A stretch of DNA of 64,000 nucleotides from Acidisarcina polymorpha (GTDB lineage Bacteria > Acidobacteriota > Terriglobia > Terriglobales > Acidobacteriaceae): assembly GCF_003330725.1 (NCBI RefSeq), contig NZ_CP030840.1, positions 620,001-684,000 of the forward strand, written 5' to 3'. Made by a program: the position numbers and the translations under genes. Below the pieces are notes generated by a model. That model was not told where the DNA came from, ran no database searches, and saw only the letters and a program-made list of their open reading frames with translations. Numbering within the stretch: the stretch's first letter is position 1; each line of letters starts with the position of its first letter. This document shows positions 34,145 to 43,126 of the stretch, one piece after another.

Positions 34145-35401
34145 TCAGGCGCTCGCTTTCAACGGCTTGAGCACCATCTCTACAACCTTCCCATTCGCTT
34201 CCCGCTTCGATGACGACATCGCCTGTCCATAGACGTTCATCGTTGTCTGGATAGAAGCGTGTCGCATCAATTCCTGCTGCACCTTCATCGGAGCTCCGGT
34301 CTCGTCCAGCCACGAACGATACGTATGGCGGAACGTGTGCCAGCCGATGGCCCCATACTTGCCGGAGTTCTTCACGCGCGTCTCATGCAAAAGCATGCGG
34401 ACGCCGTTGCCGGTTTTCTGATCCTGGTTACACCAGACACCAGGTGCCGCTCCGCACGTCGGACATTCCACCACACAGCAACCCGAGGGGCGAAGATGCC
34501 GCTTCTGGATCTCAGTGGGATAGTAAGGCCGGTTCGTTCTCGGATTGGCAAAGACCCAGCCTTCTTCCGTAGGCACAGCTTGCGTGCTCCACTTCAGAAC
34601 GATCTCGGTCAAGGACGGGTGCAGAGGAACATAGTCCTGGGAGTATTCGGTCTTGACGTCGTCCACCCTGCCGTTCACGAAGCTGCGCTGAACGAGAAGC
34701 TGGTTCTTGTCAAAATCGAAGTCGTCCCACTGAAGCGCCGCGATTTCGCTTACGCGAAGACCGAGGCATTGGGCGATCTGTACCATCAAGCGCCACGGCT
34801 CTTGCAGAGTCGCAACGATGAGTTCGAACTCCTCCACAGTCAGCGTGGTCGGACGTTGCCGGCGCTTACTGCCGCCTTTCACGCGAACCAACGCTATGGG
34901 GTTTCTCTGCTCGTTGAAGACTTCCCAGCGTGCGGCACACTGATACATCAGGTGCATCACGCTCTTCAAATGCGCCTTGGACTTCGAGGCCATAGGGAGA
35001 TTCTTCAACCAATCCTCGACCGCCATCGGTCGAATCTTTTCGAGCAGATACTCGCCCCAACGTGGCTTCAGGTGATTCACGATGTTGGACCGGTACGACT
35101 TCGCAGTGGAGTACCGTTCCGGCATCTCTTCCTGCATGTAACGGTCACAAATAGCACCGAAGGTCACCGCGGCCATGCGCTGCTGCGGAGTTTCAGAGTT
35201 AAGGGTTAGAAGAAGGGCTTCCACTGCCTTCTGCGCGTGAGCTTTGGTTGGCAACTTTTCGACTGTGCCGACGATGCAGGACTTGCGTCTCCTGCCCCCC
35301 AGCTCGGTCGGTTCGTAGTACCGAAACTCCCATGTATCAGGCCCCTTCTCCCGCTTCTTTCGGGTGAGGCTTCCGAATTGGTAACATGCGCGTGGTATCA
35401 A
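34145..35401 (-). CDS. Tyrosine site-specific integrase with zinc-finger-like insert
   Basis: About 418 residues, reading toward the tRNA remnant. N-terminal arm and SAM-like core-binding domain (FGAICDRYMQEEMPERYST), then the catalytic domain: Arg 216 in LGLRVSEIAALQWDDF, His 355/Arg 358 in WHTFRHTYRSWLDE, His 381 in LMRHASIQTT and Tyr 391 in MNVYGQ. Between box I and box II an insert, CPTC-x7-C-x14-H (Cys 313, 316, 324, His 339), looks like a small zinc site. The start is taken as TTG at 35401 because AAGGAGGAAT lies directly before it; the frame is open to 35518 but would overlap the HTH gene. Confidence 0.9.
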   Translation of the reverse strand: MIPRACYQFGSLTRKKREKGPDTWEFRYYEPTELGGRRRKSCIVGTVEKLPTKAHAQKAVEALLLTLNSETPQQRMAAVTFGAICDRYMQEEMPERYSTAKSYRSNIVNHLKPRWGEYLLEKIRPMAVEDWLKNLPMASKSKAHLKSVMHLMYQCAARWEVFNEQRNPIALVRVKGGSKRRQRPTTLTVEEFELIVATLQEPWRLMVQIAQCLGLRVSEIAALQWDDFDFDKNQLLVQRSFVNGRVDDVKTEYSQDYVPLHPSLTEIVLKWSTQAVPTEEGWVFANPRTNRPYYPTEIQKRHLRPSGCCVVECPTCGAAPGVWCNQDQKTGNGVRMLLHETRVKNSGKYGAIGWHTFRHTYRSWLDETGAPMKVQQELMRHASIQTTMNVYGQAMSSSKREANGKVVEMVLKPLKASA

Positions 35402-35490
35402 GATTCCTCCTTGATTCACGGCACGAATGGCTGACTTAAGCGTAGCCGAGTACGTACCATTTTGCCATGCGGAAATCGTGGTTGTGGGTC

Positions 35491-35724
35491 TTATCCGACC
35501 AGCTGTCGCTCGATCCATTGGTCAATCGCGGAAGGCCTGAATCGCCACAATTTGCCCACGTGCACCCCTGCGATTTCGCCTCTCAAAACCATCCGCTGCA
35601 GCGTTCGGGGATGAACACCGAGCAAGGCGGCTGCGGCGTGACTATCGAGTAGTGGCTCAACGCCGACTCTCCCGAGGATGGGAAGTAGGCGTTCTGATGC
35701 CGGGGGCTTCTTCTGGTCCATCAT
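35491..35724 (-). CDS. Excisionase-like helix-turn-helix (HTH_17) protein
   Basis: 78 residues from the ATG at 35724 (or 35721), with GGAGG 5-8 bases upstream. The core LLDSHAAAALLGVHPRTLQRMVLRGEIAGVHVGKLWRFRPSAIDQWI is the MerR-like winged HTH of excisionase/AlpA-type proteins. Directly upstream of the integrase on the same strand (about 90 bases), as expected for a recombination directionality factor or element regulator. Confidence 0.82.
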   Translation of the reverse strand: MMDQKKPPASERLLPILGRVGVEPLLDSHAAAALLGVHPRTLQRMVLRGEIAGVHVGKLWRFRPSAIDQWIERQLVG

Positions 35725-35996
35725 CGGAACCTCCAAAATACGTGCCTTGAAGGTGCCGTTTTCTGAAGTCCAATGAGTTTCAGGGCAAGGCTTATGCGTC
35801 AAGCGCATAAGGACTGAGCTTTGATCGAGACAAGTTTGTCGCCGCCGTACTCTCGTGTCCAGAAACAGTGGAAAGGAATCAGGATTGACATCCCCTCCCT
35901 TCTCTGTGGATAATCTGGTACCGGCGGTGGAGAACGTCGCCTTTACCTGCCTGCTGGCGTAGTGATCCCTACTTATGTGGAGATTGGGGACGGGCC

Positions 35997-36964
35997 ATGC
36001 AGAACAACATCAAGATGCGGCACTTCGAAGCCGTAATTGCCTTAGCAGAAGAGATGCACTTCGGTCGGGCGGCTGAGAGGGTTGGGCTTTCACAATCTGG
36101 GCTGAGCCGGTGCATTCAGAGCGCAGAGCGCGAAACCAGGGCTACACTTTTCGAGCGTGATCGAAAAAAGATGGAGTTGACTGACGCGGGGAGAACCTAC
36201 GTCGAACATGCCCGAGTTGCGCTCGCTTACGGCGAGCGAGCCATGGAGTCTGCGAAGGCCAGTCGCGACGGGGCCGACACGCTTCTGCAGGTCGGAAAGT
36301 CCCCTGACGTTGACCCCATTCTGATCGAGATTCTCTACTCGATTCGCCTTCCCTTGTACCCACATTTGGAAATCAGTGTTCATAGTGAGCCATCTTCAGA
36401 TTTAGCTCACGATCTCCTCAGTTCTCATCTCGATGTGGCGCTCATCACCGACCCTGCCACGAACCCGAAGTTGACCATGAACAAACTGGTCAAGACACCA
36501 CTTCATATCGTTCTGCCGCGCGAACATCCGCTCTCGTCAAGAACGTCTGTGAAACTCACCGATTTGCGGAATGACCGTTGGATCGTATTCCAGAAGCAGC
36601 TGCACCCGATTCTTTATGACAGGATTATGAACTGACTCACGAGGCCGGATTTGAGCCGAGGCGTTTGGATCACATCCTCTACGCGGACGAAGCGGAACAT
36701 ATGCTGACAGCGGCTCCTGGCGTTGCATTTCTCACGATGGCGAACGCGATGAGGCTCAACGGAGGTCGGTTGGTTGCGAGGCCCCTTGATGAGGAAACGC
36801 TCTGCCTCGATGAATGGCTCGCGGCCCGCGCGGACGACAGCTCGAAGGTTGTGAGCGAGTTTGTCCGAGCGTTCGTCACCAAATCAAAGACCGTTCTACA
36901 GCCTCCACAGATGACCCTCCCGATCGGTGCAAGAGCGGCGCTGACCCAATGCGCACGCAACTAG
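35997..36964 (+). pseudogene. LysR family regulator with one frame break
   Basis: The first 212 codons encode a LysR HTH (MRHFEAVIALAEEMHFGRAA, ERVGLSQSGLSRCIQSAE, TDAGRTYVEHARVAL) and most of the effector domain, then stop at 36635. One frame back the protein continues without loss: YELTHEAGFEPRRLDHILYADEAEHMLTAAPGVAFL to the natural end at 36964. One missing base near 36628 (ATGAACTG) explains it. Restored length is about 322 residues, normal for LysR. Its neighbour is a convergent XRE gene with 9 bases between stops. Confidence 0.82.
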
Positions 36965-36973
36965 CCGAACACT

Positions 36974-37246
36974 TTAGGATTCGTCCGGCGTGAAGAAACT
37001 CATAGGCTTACCATAGAGCTTTCCGATAGCCCAAAGCTCGGCCACGTCGATAGCTCGCTCGCCCGATTCGCACTTATTCATGAAGGAGTGCGCCATCCCT
37101 AGGCGAATAGAAACCTCGCGCTGGGTGAGGCCAGCCTCTTGCCGCGCAGAAATTAGTTTAGACAAGACTCCGGCGTAGTAATCTCTCATCGCGGGACTGC
37201 GCCCCTTCCGAGATTTCCGAGCCTCCGGTTTCGCTTTTCCTGCCAC
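36974..37246 (-). CDS. XRE family helix-turn-helix protein
   Basis: 90 residues: a basic N-terminal tail (KPEARKSRKGRS) and a Cro/C1 HTH, LSKLISARQEAGLTQREVSIRLGMAHSFMNKCESGERAIDVAELWAIGKLYG. Typical small repressor, perhaps phage- or element-derived. The 48 bases between it and the divergent small gene carry a near-palindrome (TCCCCTAATAAGGGA) as candidate operator. Confidence 0.85.
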   Translation of the reverse strand: MAGKAKPEARKSRKGRSPAMRDYYAGVLSKLISARQEAGLTQREVSIRLGMAHSFMNKCESGERAIDVAELWAIGKLYGKPMSFFTPDES

Positions 37247-37294
37247 ATCTGAAGTGTGGTGAACGGTTGACCCGATCCCCTAATAAGGGACACC

Positions 37295-37537
37295 ATGAGT
37301 CGATCGAAGCGAGGCGCGAGGATGTCAGAATCGAAGCTGGAATTCCCCGAAGTTGTAGGCAAGTCGGTTGCCGAGGTGTCTGTTCTGGACGACCCTGAGT
37401 TTGGCAAAGAGGTCCTGATTAGATTTTCAGATGGGACGCAACTGTCGATTGCAGTCGGCGTCCGGCAGACTATTGACGCGCGGTATTGTAAGGAAGACAA
37501 GCCAGACATGCCGATTTCGCACAAACAAGTTACTTGA
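37295..37537 (+). CDS. Small hypothetical protein
   Basis: 80 residues, or 71 if the internal ATG at 37322 is used. SVAEVSVLDDPEFGKEVLIRFSDGTQLSIAVGVR has alternating strand character like small beta proteins found next to XRE regulators. No known domain. Divergent from the XRE gene with a shared short promoter region. Confidence 0.5.
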   Translation: MSRSKRGARMSESKLEFPEVVGKSVAEVSVLDDPEFGKEVLIRFSDGTQLSIAVGVRQTIDARYCKEDKPDMPISHKQVT

Positions 37538-37675
37538 GTCGACGCTATTTGCACTTCCCTGCGTGCTCTCATCATGCTAAGAATTGCGAGGTCGCGGCAA
37601 GCTTAACGGCCGGCTAGTGAGCAGGATGAGCCGAACTCCCTCACCATCCACGCAGATAGCAAAGTATGGCGGAGG

Positions 37676-38104
37676 TTATGAGTGGGTCCTCGCAGACGCC
37701 TTATTTTCCTGCTTCCAACGCTTCTCATCCGCCGATTCAGCTCCAGGTGGAACAAGACCTTGCACACGCCAGAGATCAAATGGCAACTCTTGAACGTTCA
37801 GCTCCCAGTCGTATCCTCGTTGTTCCACATAAGGTGCAATGACTTCGTTGACATGTCCGAGAAATTTCACTTTGCTCTCGTGATCCACCATTGTTCGTGC
37901 GATGTGCTCGATCGAGATGCGAACAAAATTGCTTCGCTGCTCTCCGCCCACTAGAAATGACTCGGGCGCCACATCATGAAACAGCACGTTCACGTAGAAC
38001 CTTGGAAGGAAGGCGTCATAGATGCCGGTTATGTCCAGCGCGAACTTTTGTTTCTCGCTGGCTGAATAACCGTTTGCGGGTGCGTAAATTCGCCATAGGG
38101 GCAT
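37676..38104 (-). CDS. Tautomerase (cis-CaaD-like) family protein
   Basis: 142 residues starting MPLWRIYAPANGYSASEKQKFALDITGIYD. The Pro directly after the initiator Met is the catalytic base of the tautomerase superfamily, and the length and FYVNVLFHDVAPESFLVGGE and FVRISIEHIAR segments fit the cis-3-chloroacrylic acid dehalogenase-like branch. Probable role: isomerising or hydrating small unsaturated acids; the true substrate is not shown by sequence. No operon partner. Confidence 0.85.
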   Translation of the reverse strand: MPLWRIYAPANGYSASEKQKFALDITGIYDAFLPRFYVNVLFHDVAPESFLVGGEQRSNFVRISIEHIARTMVDHESKVKFLGHVNEVIAPYVEQRGYDWELNVQELPFDLWRVQGLVPPGAESADEKRWKQENKASARTHS

Positions 38105-38525
38105 AGGAATCTTCCTCTGCGGTTATCCTCGTACTTCAAAACCCGAAGGCCAAGACTAAACAGAGCCAGTTTTGGATAGCCCTAAAGCATCTGTTAGGGG
38201 AATCCTCGATTGCTGCTCCTGTGAAATCGACATATATCAAGGCTCTAGAAATTCCGTGAATCCAATGTTTGGATTATTGGCTTGAAGGTTGCGTGAGCGC
38301 CGCGATAAGCCACTCCTTTACATAAACGCCACCGATCGGCCGCTAGAAAGGGCTACAGGGAAAAGGCCCTTTCTGGTCTGTACCACCACCGAGAAGAGGC
38401 TTAGCTTGGGCACACACCGCAGCCCGTCGTGCTCAGGAGATCAAATGCCAGAAAGACTCTTCCTCCGAAATCATTCGATTATTTCCCAATTTGAGGACCA
38501 CAGGGAGCAAAGGAGGTGGGTCAGA
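38105..38525. other. Intergenic before the secreted protein gene
   Basis: About 420 bases between divergent genes. The downstream frame is open upstream to 38289, but without homologous content. No palindrome copy seen. Confidence 0.4.
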
Positions 38526-39458
38526 ATGACCGCGGCTTTCGTCATCCTGTCCTTTTCTGGAGTTGCGGCGGCGAATGCTCAACAGAATCGTCCCATAGCG
38601 GACCCATCGCGGAATTCTGTCAACGCAAGATACATCGTTGGCTTCGACAACGTTCGCAAAGGCACAGATGGCGATCTCAGATACCGTGGTGACGAAATCG
38701 TCTTCGCCGGCGGGTCGACGGTGGAGAAGATAGGTCGCGACCAACTGGTGAATGTAGCTTTGGGAACGGAACGTGCGGAAAAAGGAGGTACCGCCGGTCA
38801 GGTCGCGCGCTTTGCGATTCCCTATGGAGGGGGTGCCGTTCTAGGAGCAGTGTCGGAGAAAGAAGTAGGAATCCTCACGCTCGACTTTCGGGATTCTAGG
38901 GGTGGCTTGCACAGCGCGGTCTTCTTGATGGCAAAGTCCGACGCATTCGAGGCGTCACAAACTCTACAGAGTAACAGTGTTGCGGTAGACGCTGTACAGC
39001 GCCCTACCGGTGACTGCCAGTCTCAGGCCGCAGTCGGAGCCATGGGAGTAACTGATATTCAGGCAGCGCCAGGCATCACGATGCCTGCAGAGTACCGAGC
39101 CATTATGTACGAACATCTGCTAAGCCTTCCAGAGGACAAGACACACACGTCCACACTGTTTCGGATCGGCGATGCTTCTGGTAGATGTGCCCCACTCTCC
39201 CTATCACTGCAAATAGTTGGCCTTTCCAAGGGAAACGCTGCCGTGCGGGCTTCTTCAGGACCTATCGGCCTTTTTGCGGGCGTGACATCGATTCGCGTCA
39301 GGGTGACGGTCACCGAGCAGAGCGGACGAGTTGTCTTTACTTCTGTTGAGAAAGGCACGCGGCGAGGAGACAAAGAGAGCCTGAATGCCGCCGTTTCGGT
39401 AGCGGACAAGATCGGCAAAGACCTCCGTAAAGCACAGGAGGTTTATGCCAGCCGGTGA
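38526..39458 (+). CDS. Secreted protein of unknown function
   Basis: 310 residues. AGGAGG lies 9 bases before the ATG at 38526, which begins a signal peptide (FVILSFSGVAAANAQQ). The mature part has a repeated-sheet look (IVFAGGSTVEKIGRDQLVNVALG; VRVTVTEQSGRVVFTSVEKG) and a single disulfide candidate pair (Cys in GDCQSQAA and GRCAPLSL). No family recognised. It stands alone between a divergent tautomerase and a convergent AraC gene. Confidence 0.65.
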   Translation: MTAAFVILSFSGVAAANAQQNRPIADPSRNSVNARYIVGFDNVRKGTDGDLRYRGDEIVFAGGSTVEKIGRDQLVNVALGTERAEKGGTAGQVARFAIPYGGGAVLGAVSEKEVGILTLDFRDSRGGLHSAVFLMAKSDAFEASQTLQSNSVAVDAVQRPTGDCQSQAAVGAMGVTDIQAAPGITMPAEYRAIMYEHLLSLPEDKTHTSTLFRIGDASGRCAPLSLSLQIVGLSKGNAAVRASSGPIGLFAGVTSIRVRVTVTEQSGRVVFTSVEKGTRRGDKESLNAAVSVADKIGKDLRKAQEVYASR

Positions 39459-39513
39459 GAGACGGACAGAGAGACCTCACTGCACGGCTTGGCTGGATAC
39501 CGATTCGTACCGG

Positions 39514-40332
39514 TTATTGAGAGGTAAAGGATCTCCGATATTCGAGTGGAGTGGACCCGGTGTAGCGTTTGAACGTCCTTGAAAAATGCGCTTGGTCGCT
39601 AAAGCCGCTTTGCAGCGAGATTTGCGATAGTGGCCAACGCGTCTTCGTCAGATGTAGCTTTGCCTGCTGAATACGGATCTGCCTGCCATATTCGCCGGGG
39701 GTGCAACCAAACTGTCTCCGAAATTCTCGGGAGAGATGCGCAGGGTGGACACCTGCGGAATGGGCAATCTCCTCGATGCTTGGCGGCGCTCCAGCGAAGT
39801 CCTGCAGTAGTTCTTTCGCTCGCGAGAGCCACGCGGGTGGTTTCCCGTGATGACGATGGCTGAGACTGCGTCCAGCCTGCGCTCCCGTCGTCATGAGCAT
39901 TCCTTCTAATACGAGCGGAGAGAAATCGTCAGGTCGTGAGAGTTCTGTCCGAAGTTGTGATCTTAGAGCCAGAGATTGCGAAGCGGGAACGAGGATGGCT
40001 TCATTAGACTGCGGGCCGACATCTTGAAGAAGCGTCAGGAACTGGTCGCTCAACTCGGCTGCAAGGAACGTAGTGGCCTCAGGAAAGGAGTCTTTCTGAA
40101 GCCATCGCGGAGGAAGGAACATTCCCCCCTCTCGCGACAATTCCACGACGTGAGGCCCCATCTGCTTTACGCACAAGCCCTCCTCTACGAACATGACTGA
40201 TGCACGCTCATTTCCGTGTAGGTCGGAGCTACTGCCACCGCCGTACCGTATGCGGCTTACAGTAAGTCGATTAGAGCTCCAGCTTTGGAGCGTTGCGCCA
40301 TAATGCTGGCCTGCGGGCAGTATCTTTTCCAT
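39514..40332 (-). CDS. AraC family transcriptional regulator
   Basis: 272 residues. The C-terminal AraC domain is complete: PSIEEIAHSAGVHPAHLSREFRRQFGCTPGEYGRQIRIQQAKLHL, SQISLQSGFSDQAHFSRTFKRYTGSTPLEYRR. The N-terminal half resembles a cupin sensor (DLHGNERASVMFVEEGLCVKQ). Divergent from the M13 peptidase with about 150 bases between starts; regulation of that gene is plausible. Confidence 0.9.
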   Translation of the reverse strand: MEKILPAGQHYGATLQSWSSNRLTVSRIRYGGGSSSDLHGNERASVMFVEEGLCVKQMGPHVVELSREGGMFLPPRWLQKDSFPEATTFLAAELSDQFLTLLQDVGPQSNEAILVPASQSLALRSQLRTELSRPDDFSPLVLEGMLMTTGAQAGRSLSHRHHGKPPAWLSRAKELLQDFAGAPPSIEEIAHSAGVHPAHLSREFRRQFGCTPGEYGRQIRIQQAKLHLTKTRWPLSQISLQSGFSDQAHFSRTFKRYTGSTPLEYRRSFTSQ

Positions 40333-40481
40333 TCTCACAGTCTTTCGCGCAAGTTGTCAGAAAACTACAAAAACGCTGCTTCTGTTCAATCCGCACTGTG
40401 ATTGGATGAGTCACCCTTACAAAAGACGCACTGCAGCCACCGGCGCGGCGCCCTTCCCGGGACGCACTCAGGAGACATCAC

Positions 40482-42533
40482 ATGAACAAACTCGCCGTTA
40501 TTGCTCTAGGTATGACCTTGTCCCCCACAATATCGTCGCTCTCGCAGACAACGGGTGGTGATGCTAACAGAGTCCGGTCTGAGACCGGAGGCCGCTCGTG
40601 GGGTTTCGATATGAGTGCGATCGACAAGAGCATTCGTCCTGGTGACAACTTCTTCCTCTATGCAAACGGGAATTACATTCGAAATCTCACGATTCCTGCC
40701 GATAAAACATCGACCGGTTTGCTGGGCATAATGGACGACCAGAGCGAAGCAAAGTTGCACCAACTAATGGAAGCTGAGCTGCTTCACCCCTCTGGGACAC
40801 CGGACGAAGATAAAGTCTTGAATTTCTACAAAGCGTTCATGAACCAAGAGCGGATAGAAGCACTGGGGACGGGACCCCTCAAGAGCGATTTCGACCGTGT
40901 TCGCGCAATCCGATCGAAAGCAGAGATGAGTCAGTTTATGGGGACGACCACGAAGACATTTGGTGCCTCCATCATTAGAACGGAGGTCGTCCCGGACAGT
41001 CGCGACACGACACATGAGGTACTCGAACTGTCGCAGAGCGGTTTAGGTTTACCAGGTCGAGAGTTCTATTTGAAGCCGGAGCTCGCTGCCAAAAAGGATA
41101 AATACCAGGATTACATCGCTTCAATTCTGCGATTAGCGAACTGGCCGGAAGCAGAGCGGCAGGCTGTCTCGATCGTCGAATTTGAAACTCGACTCGCTGA
41201 AGCTAGCTGGGGGGACGAGCAAGAGCGGGATCTGGTCAAGACTTACAACCCAATGAGCCTGGAGGAAGTGACTAAAGCAGTCCCGGGCTTCGATATTCGA
41301 GGATTCCTGAAGGCCGCCGATTACGGAAGCGAAAGACGTTTCACGATCAGAGAGAAATCCGCACTGCCCGTCTTGGCATCGGTCTTCTCCGCTACGTCAT
41401 TAGATACGCTGAAGGCTTGGGAAGCGTTTCATATCGCCGATCAGTCCTCTGGGTTTCTTCCTCAACGCTTTGTGGATGCCGCATTCGAATTTCGGAACCA
41501 CTCGCTCTACGGCCAACCTCAGATCGCGCCCCGCTGGCAACGCGCGATAAGCCAAGAAAATTACAGAATTGGCGATGCCTTGGGTAGGTTGTATGTCGCC
41601 CACTATTTCACTCCAAAGGCCAAGGACCAGATGGAGCAGCTCGTTGCGAATCTTAAGGCCGCATTCCATGATCGGCTGGAGCGAGCGGCTTGGATGTCGG
41701 AGGCAACACGAGCGGAGGCAATCAAAAAACTGGATACCATGAGTGTCGGAATCGGCTATCCCACAAAATGGAAGCGTTATGATTTTGATGTCAGTCCGAC
41801 GGATTTATACGGAGATGCAGAGCGGTCGATCGCCTGGAAACATCGCGAAGCCATCGAGCGATTGCATCACCCTGTCGACAGAGAGGCTTGGAATGATCTT
41901 GTTCCGCAATCGAGCGCATCTGAGTACGAAAGTTCCATCAACCGGATTACATTTCCCGCTGCCAACTTCCAGTTCCCGTTCTTCGATCCGAACGCTGACC
42001 CGGCCGTTAATTACGGTGCCATCGGCGTCGTAATTGGACACGAAATTACACATGGGTTCGACGATGAAGGGCGTCACACGGATAGCGCGGGGCTTTTGCG
42101 CGACTGGTGGACAGCCGAGGACGAGCAAAAATTCAAGGTTCAGGCCGAGCGCCTCTCGCAACAATACTCCGCATTCGAGCCGTTGCCTGGTGTTCACGTT
42201 AATGGGGCACTGACGCTTGGCGAAGACTTGGCGGATACGGGGGGCATGGCGTTATCCCTTGATGCGTACCACCGGTCACTCGGCGGTGCAGCCGCACCCA
42301 TCCTCGACGGCACGACTGGGGATCAACGCTTCTTTCTGAGCTGCGCCCAGATTTGGGCGGGCAAGACGCGCGAAGAATCCATCCGCCGGCAACTGACCAA
42401 CAATCCGCATCCCCCGGGTGAGCAACGTGTAAATGGGGAGGTTCGCAACCTAGACGAGTGGTACGCAGCCTTCGACGTGAAGCCCGGAGATAAGCTCTAT
42501 ATCGCACCGGAGGATCGTGTCCGAATCTGGTGA
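40482..42533 (+). CDS. M13 family (neprilysin-like) metallopeptidase
   Basis: 683 residues, full family length. Signal-like N-terminus (VIALGMTLSPTISSLSQ). The catalytic block is intact: VIGHEITHGFDDEGRHTD with His 520, Glu 521, His 524, and GEDLADTGG with the third zinc ligand Glu 581. The ending NPHPPGEQRVNGEVRN and PEDRVRIW replaces the usual CxxW of the eukaryotic enzymes, as in bacterial PepO. It should cut oligopeptides outside the cytoplasm. A terminator follows. Confidence 0.95.
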   Translation: MNKLAVIALGMTLSPTISSLSQTTGGDANRVRSETGGRSWGFDMSAIDKSIRPGDNFFLYANGNYIRNLTIPADKTSTGLLGIMDDQSEAKLHQLMEAELLHPSGTPDEDKVLNFYKAFMNQERIEALGTGPLKSDFDRVRAIRSKAEMSQFMGTTTKTFGASIIRTEVVPDSRDTTHEVLELSQSGLGLPGREFYLKPELAAKKDKYQDYIASILRLANWPEAERQAVSIVEFETRLAEASWGDEQERDLVKTYNPMSLEEVTKAVPGFDIRGFLKAADYGSERRFTIREKSALPVLASVFSATSLDTLKAWEAFHIADQSSGFLPQRFVDAAFEFRNHSLYGQPQIAPRWQRAISQENYRIGDALGRLYVAHYFTPKAKDQMEQLVANLKAAFHDRLERAAWMSEATRAEAIKKLDTMSVGIGYPTKWKRYDFDVSPTDLYGDAERSIAWKHREAIERLHHPVDREAWNDLVPQSSASEYESSINRITFPAANFQFPFFDPNADPAVNYGAIGVVIGHEITHGFDDEGRHTDSAGLLRDWWTAEDEQKFKVQAERLSQQYSAFEPLPGVHVNGALTLGEDLADTGGMALSLDAYHRSLGGAAAPILDGTTGDQRFFLSCAQIWAGKTREESIRRQLTNNPHPPGEQRVNGEVRNLDEWYAAFDVKPGDKLYIAPEDRVRIW

Positions 42534-42539
42534 ACCAGG

Positions 42540-42575
42540 CGCCTCTAAAGACTTCTTAAATGGAGAGGCGTTTTT
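42540..42575 (+). terminator. Rho-independent terminator of the M13 gene
   Basis: CGCCTCT pairs with AGAGGCG over a 17-base loop and is followed directly by TTTTT, seven bases after the stop codon. Confidence 0.75.
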
Positions 42576-42677
42576 CTGTGCTAAGGCCCAGCCATGCTGC
42601 CTGCGGGGTGTGCTGAATCTGGTAAACCTTCATATCTCTGGTTTAGGACTGTCTTCCGCAAAGACGTCATCTGAAGT

Positions 42678-43079
42678 CTATGCGGGGAAGCTCTCTCCGA
42701 ACATAGGTGCTCCGCTCTTGGAGTCTGTTCTACTCGCTTCATCTTGGATGACGTCCCAATGCTCCGCGAGCACTCCATCCTCAATCCGGAGGATGTCCGC
42801 TGCGATCCAACTTACCGGACCGCCGAACCCGGAAAAGCGGCCGTGAACGATAACGTAGTCCCTCTCAGCGAGAATCAATCCGGCCTCATACTTTAGCGTA
42901 GCGGGAATGCCTCTGATCAGGTCAAACAAACCTTCCCGGCCAGGCGCAATGTGTGCGCTGTGCTGAACGTAATCTGCCGACCAGAAGCGTTCAGCCGCGA
43001 CGTAATCGCGTTTGTTGAAGAGCGTATCGAACGCCTCGAGTACAAGCGCCTTGTTCTGTTCAGGCGTAGTATTTGTCAT
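42678..43079 (-). CDS. SnoaL-like / NTF2-fold protein
   Basis: 133 residues from the ATG at 43079 with AGGAG five bases before it. N-terminal NKALVLEAFDTLFNKRDYVAAERFWSADYVQHSAH is the signature start of SnoaL-like polyketide-cyclase fold proteins, followed by GREGLFDLIRGIP and VHGRFSGFGGPVSWIAADILRIEDGVLAEHWDVIQD. Small alpha+beta cone enzyme or ligand-binding protein of unknown substrate. Last in a same-strand row with the HExxH and DUF427 genes. Confidence 0.85.
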   Translation of the reverse strand: MTNTTPEQNKALVLEAFDTLFNKRDYVAAERFWSADYVQHSAHIAPGREGLFDLIRGIPATLKYEAGLILAERDYVIVHGRFSGFGGPVSWIAADILRIEDGVLAEHWDVIQDEASRTDSKSGAPMFGESFPA

Positions 43080-43126
43080 ATCTGCTCCTATCAATTTTTC
43101 TCGGAATGAACTTCTTTCTTCGATCT

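Noticed and set aside
34259-35209. 316-codon plus-strand frame antisense to the integrase
   Set aside because: Antisense shadow of a clearly homologous integrase; His/Leu/Arg-rich composition typical of such shadows.
37247-37294. TTGACC as a -35 box between XRE and the small gene
   Set aside because: No -10 box at workable spacing before the plus-strand start; only the short near-palindrome is worth noting.
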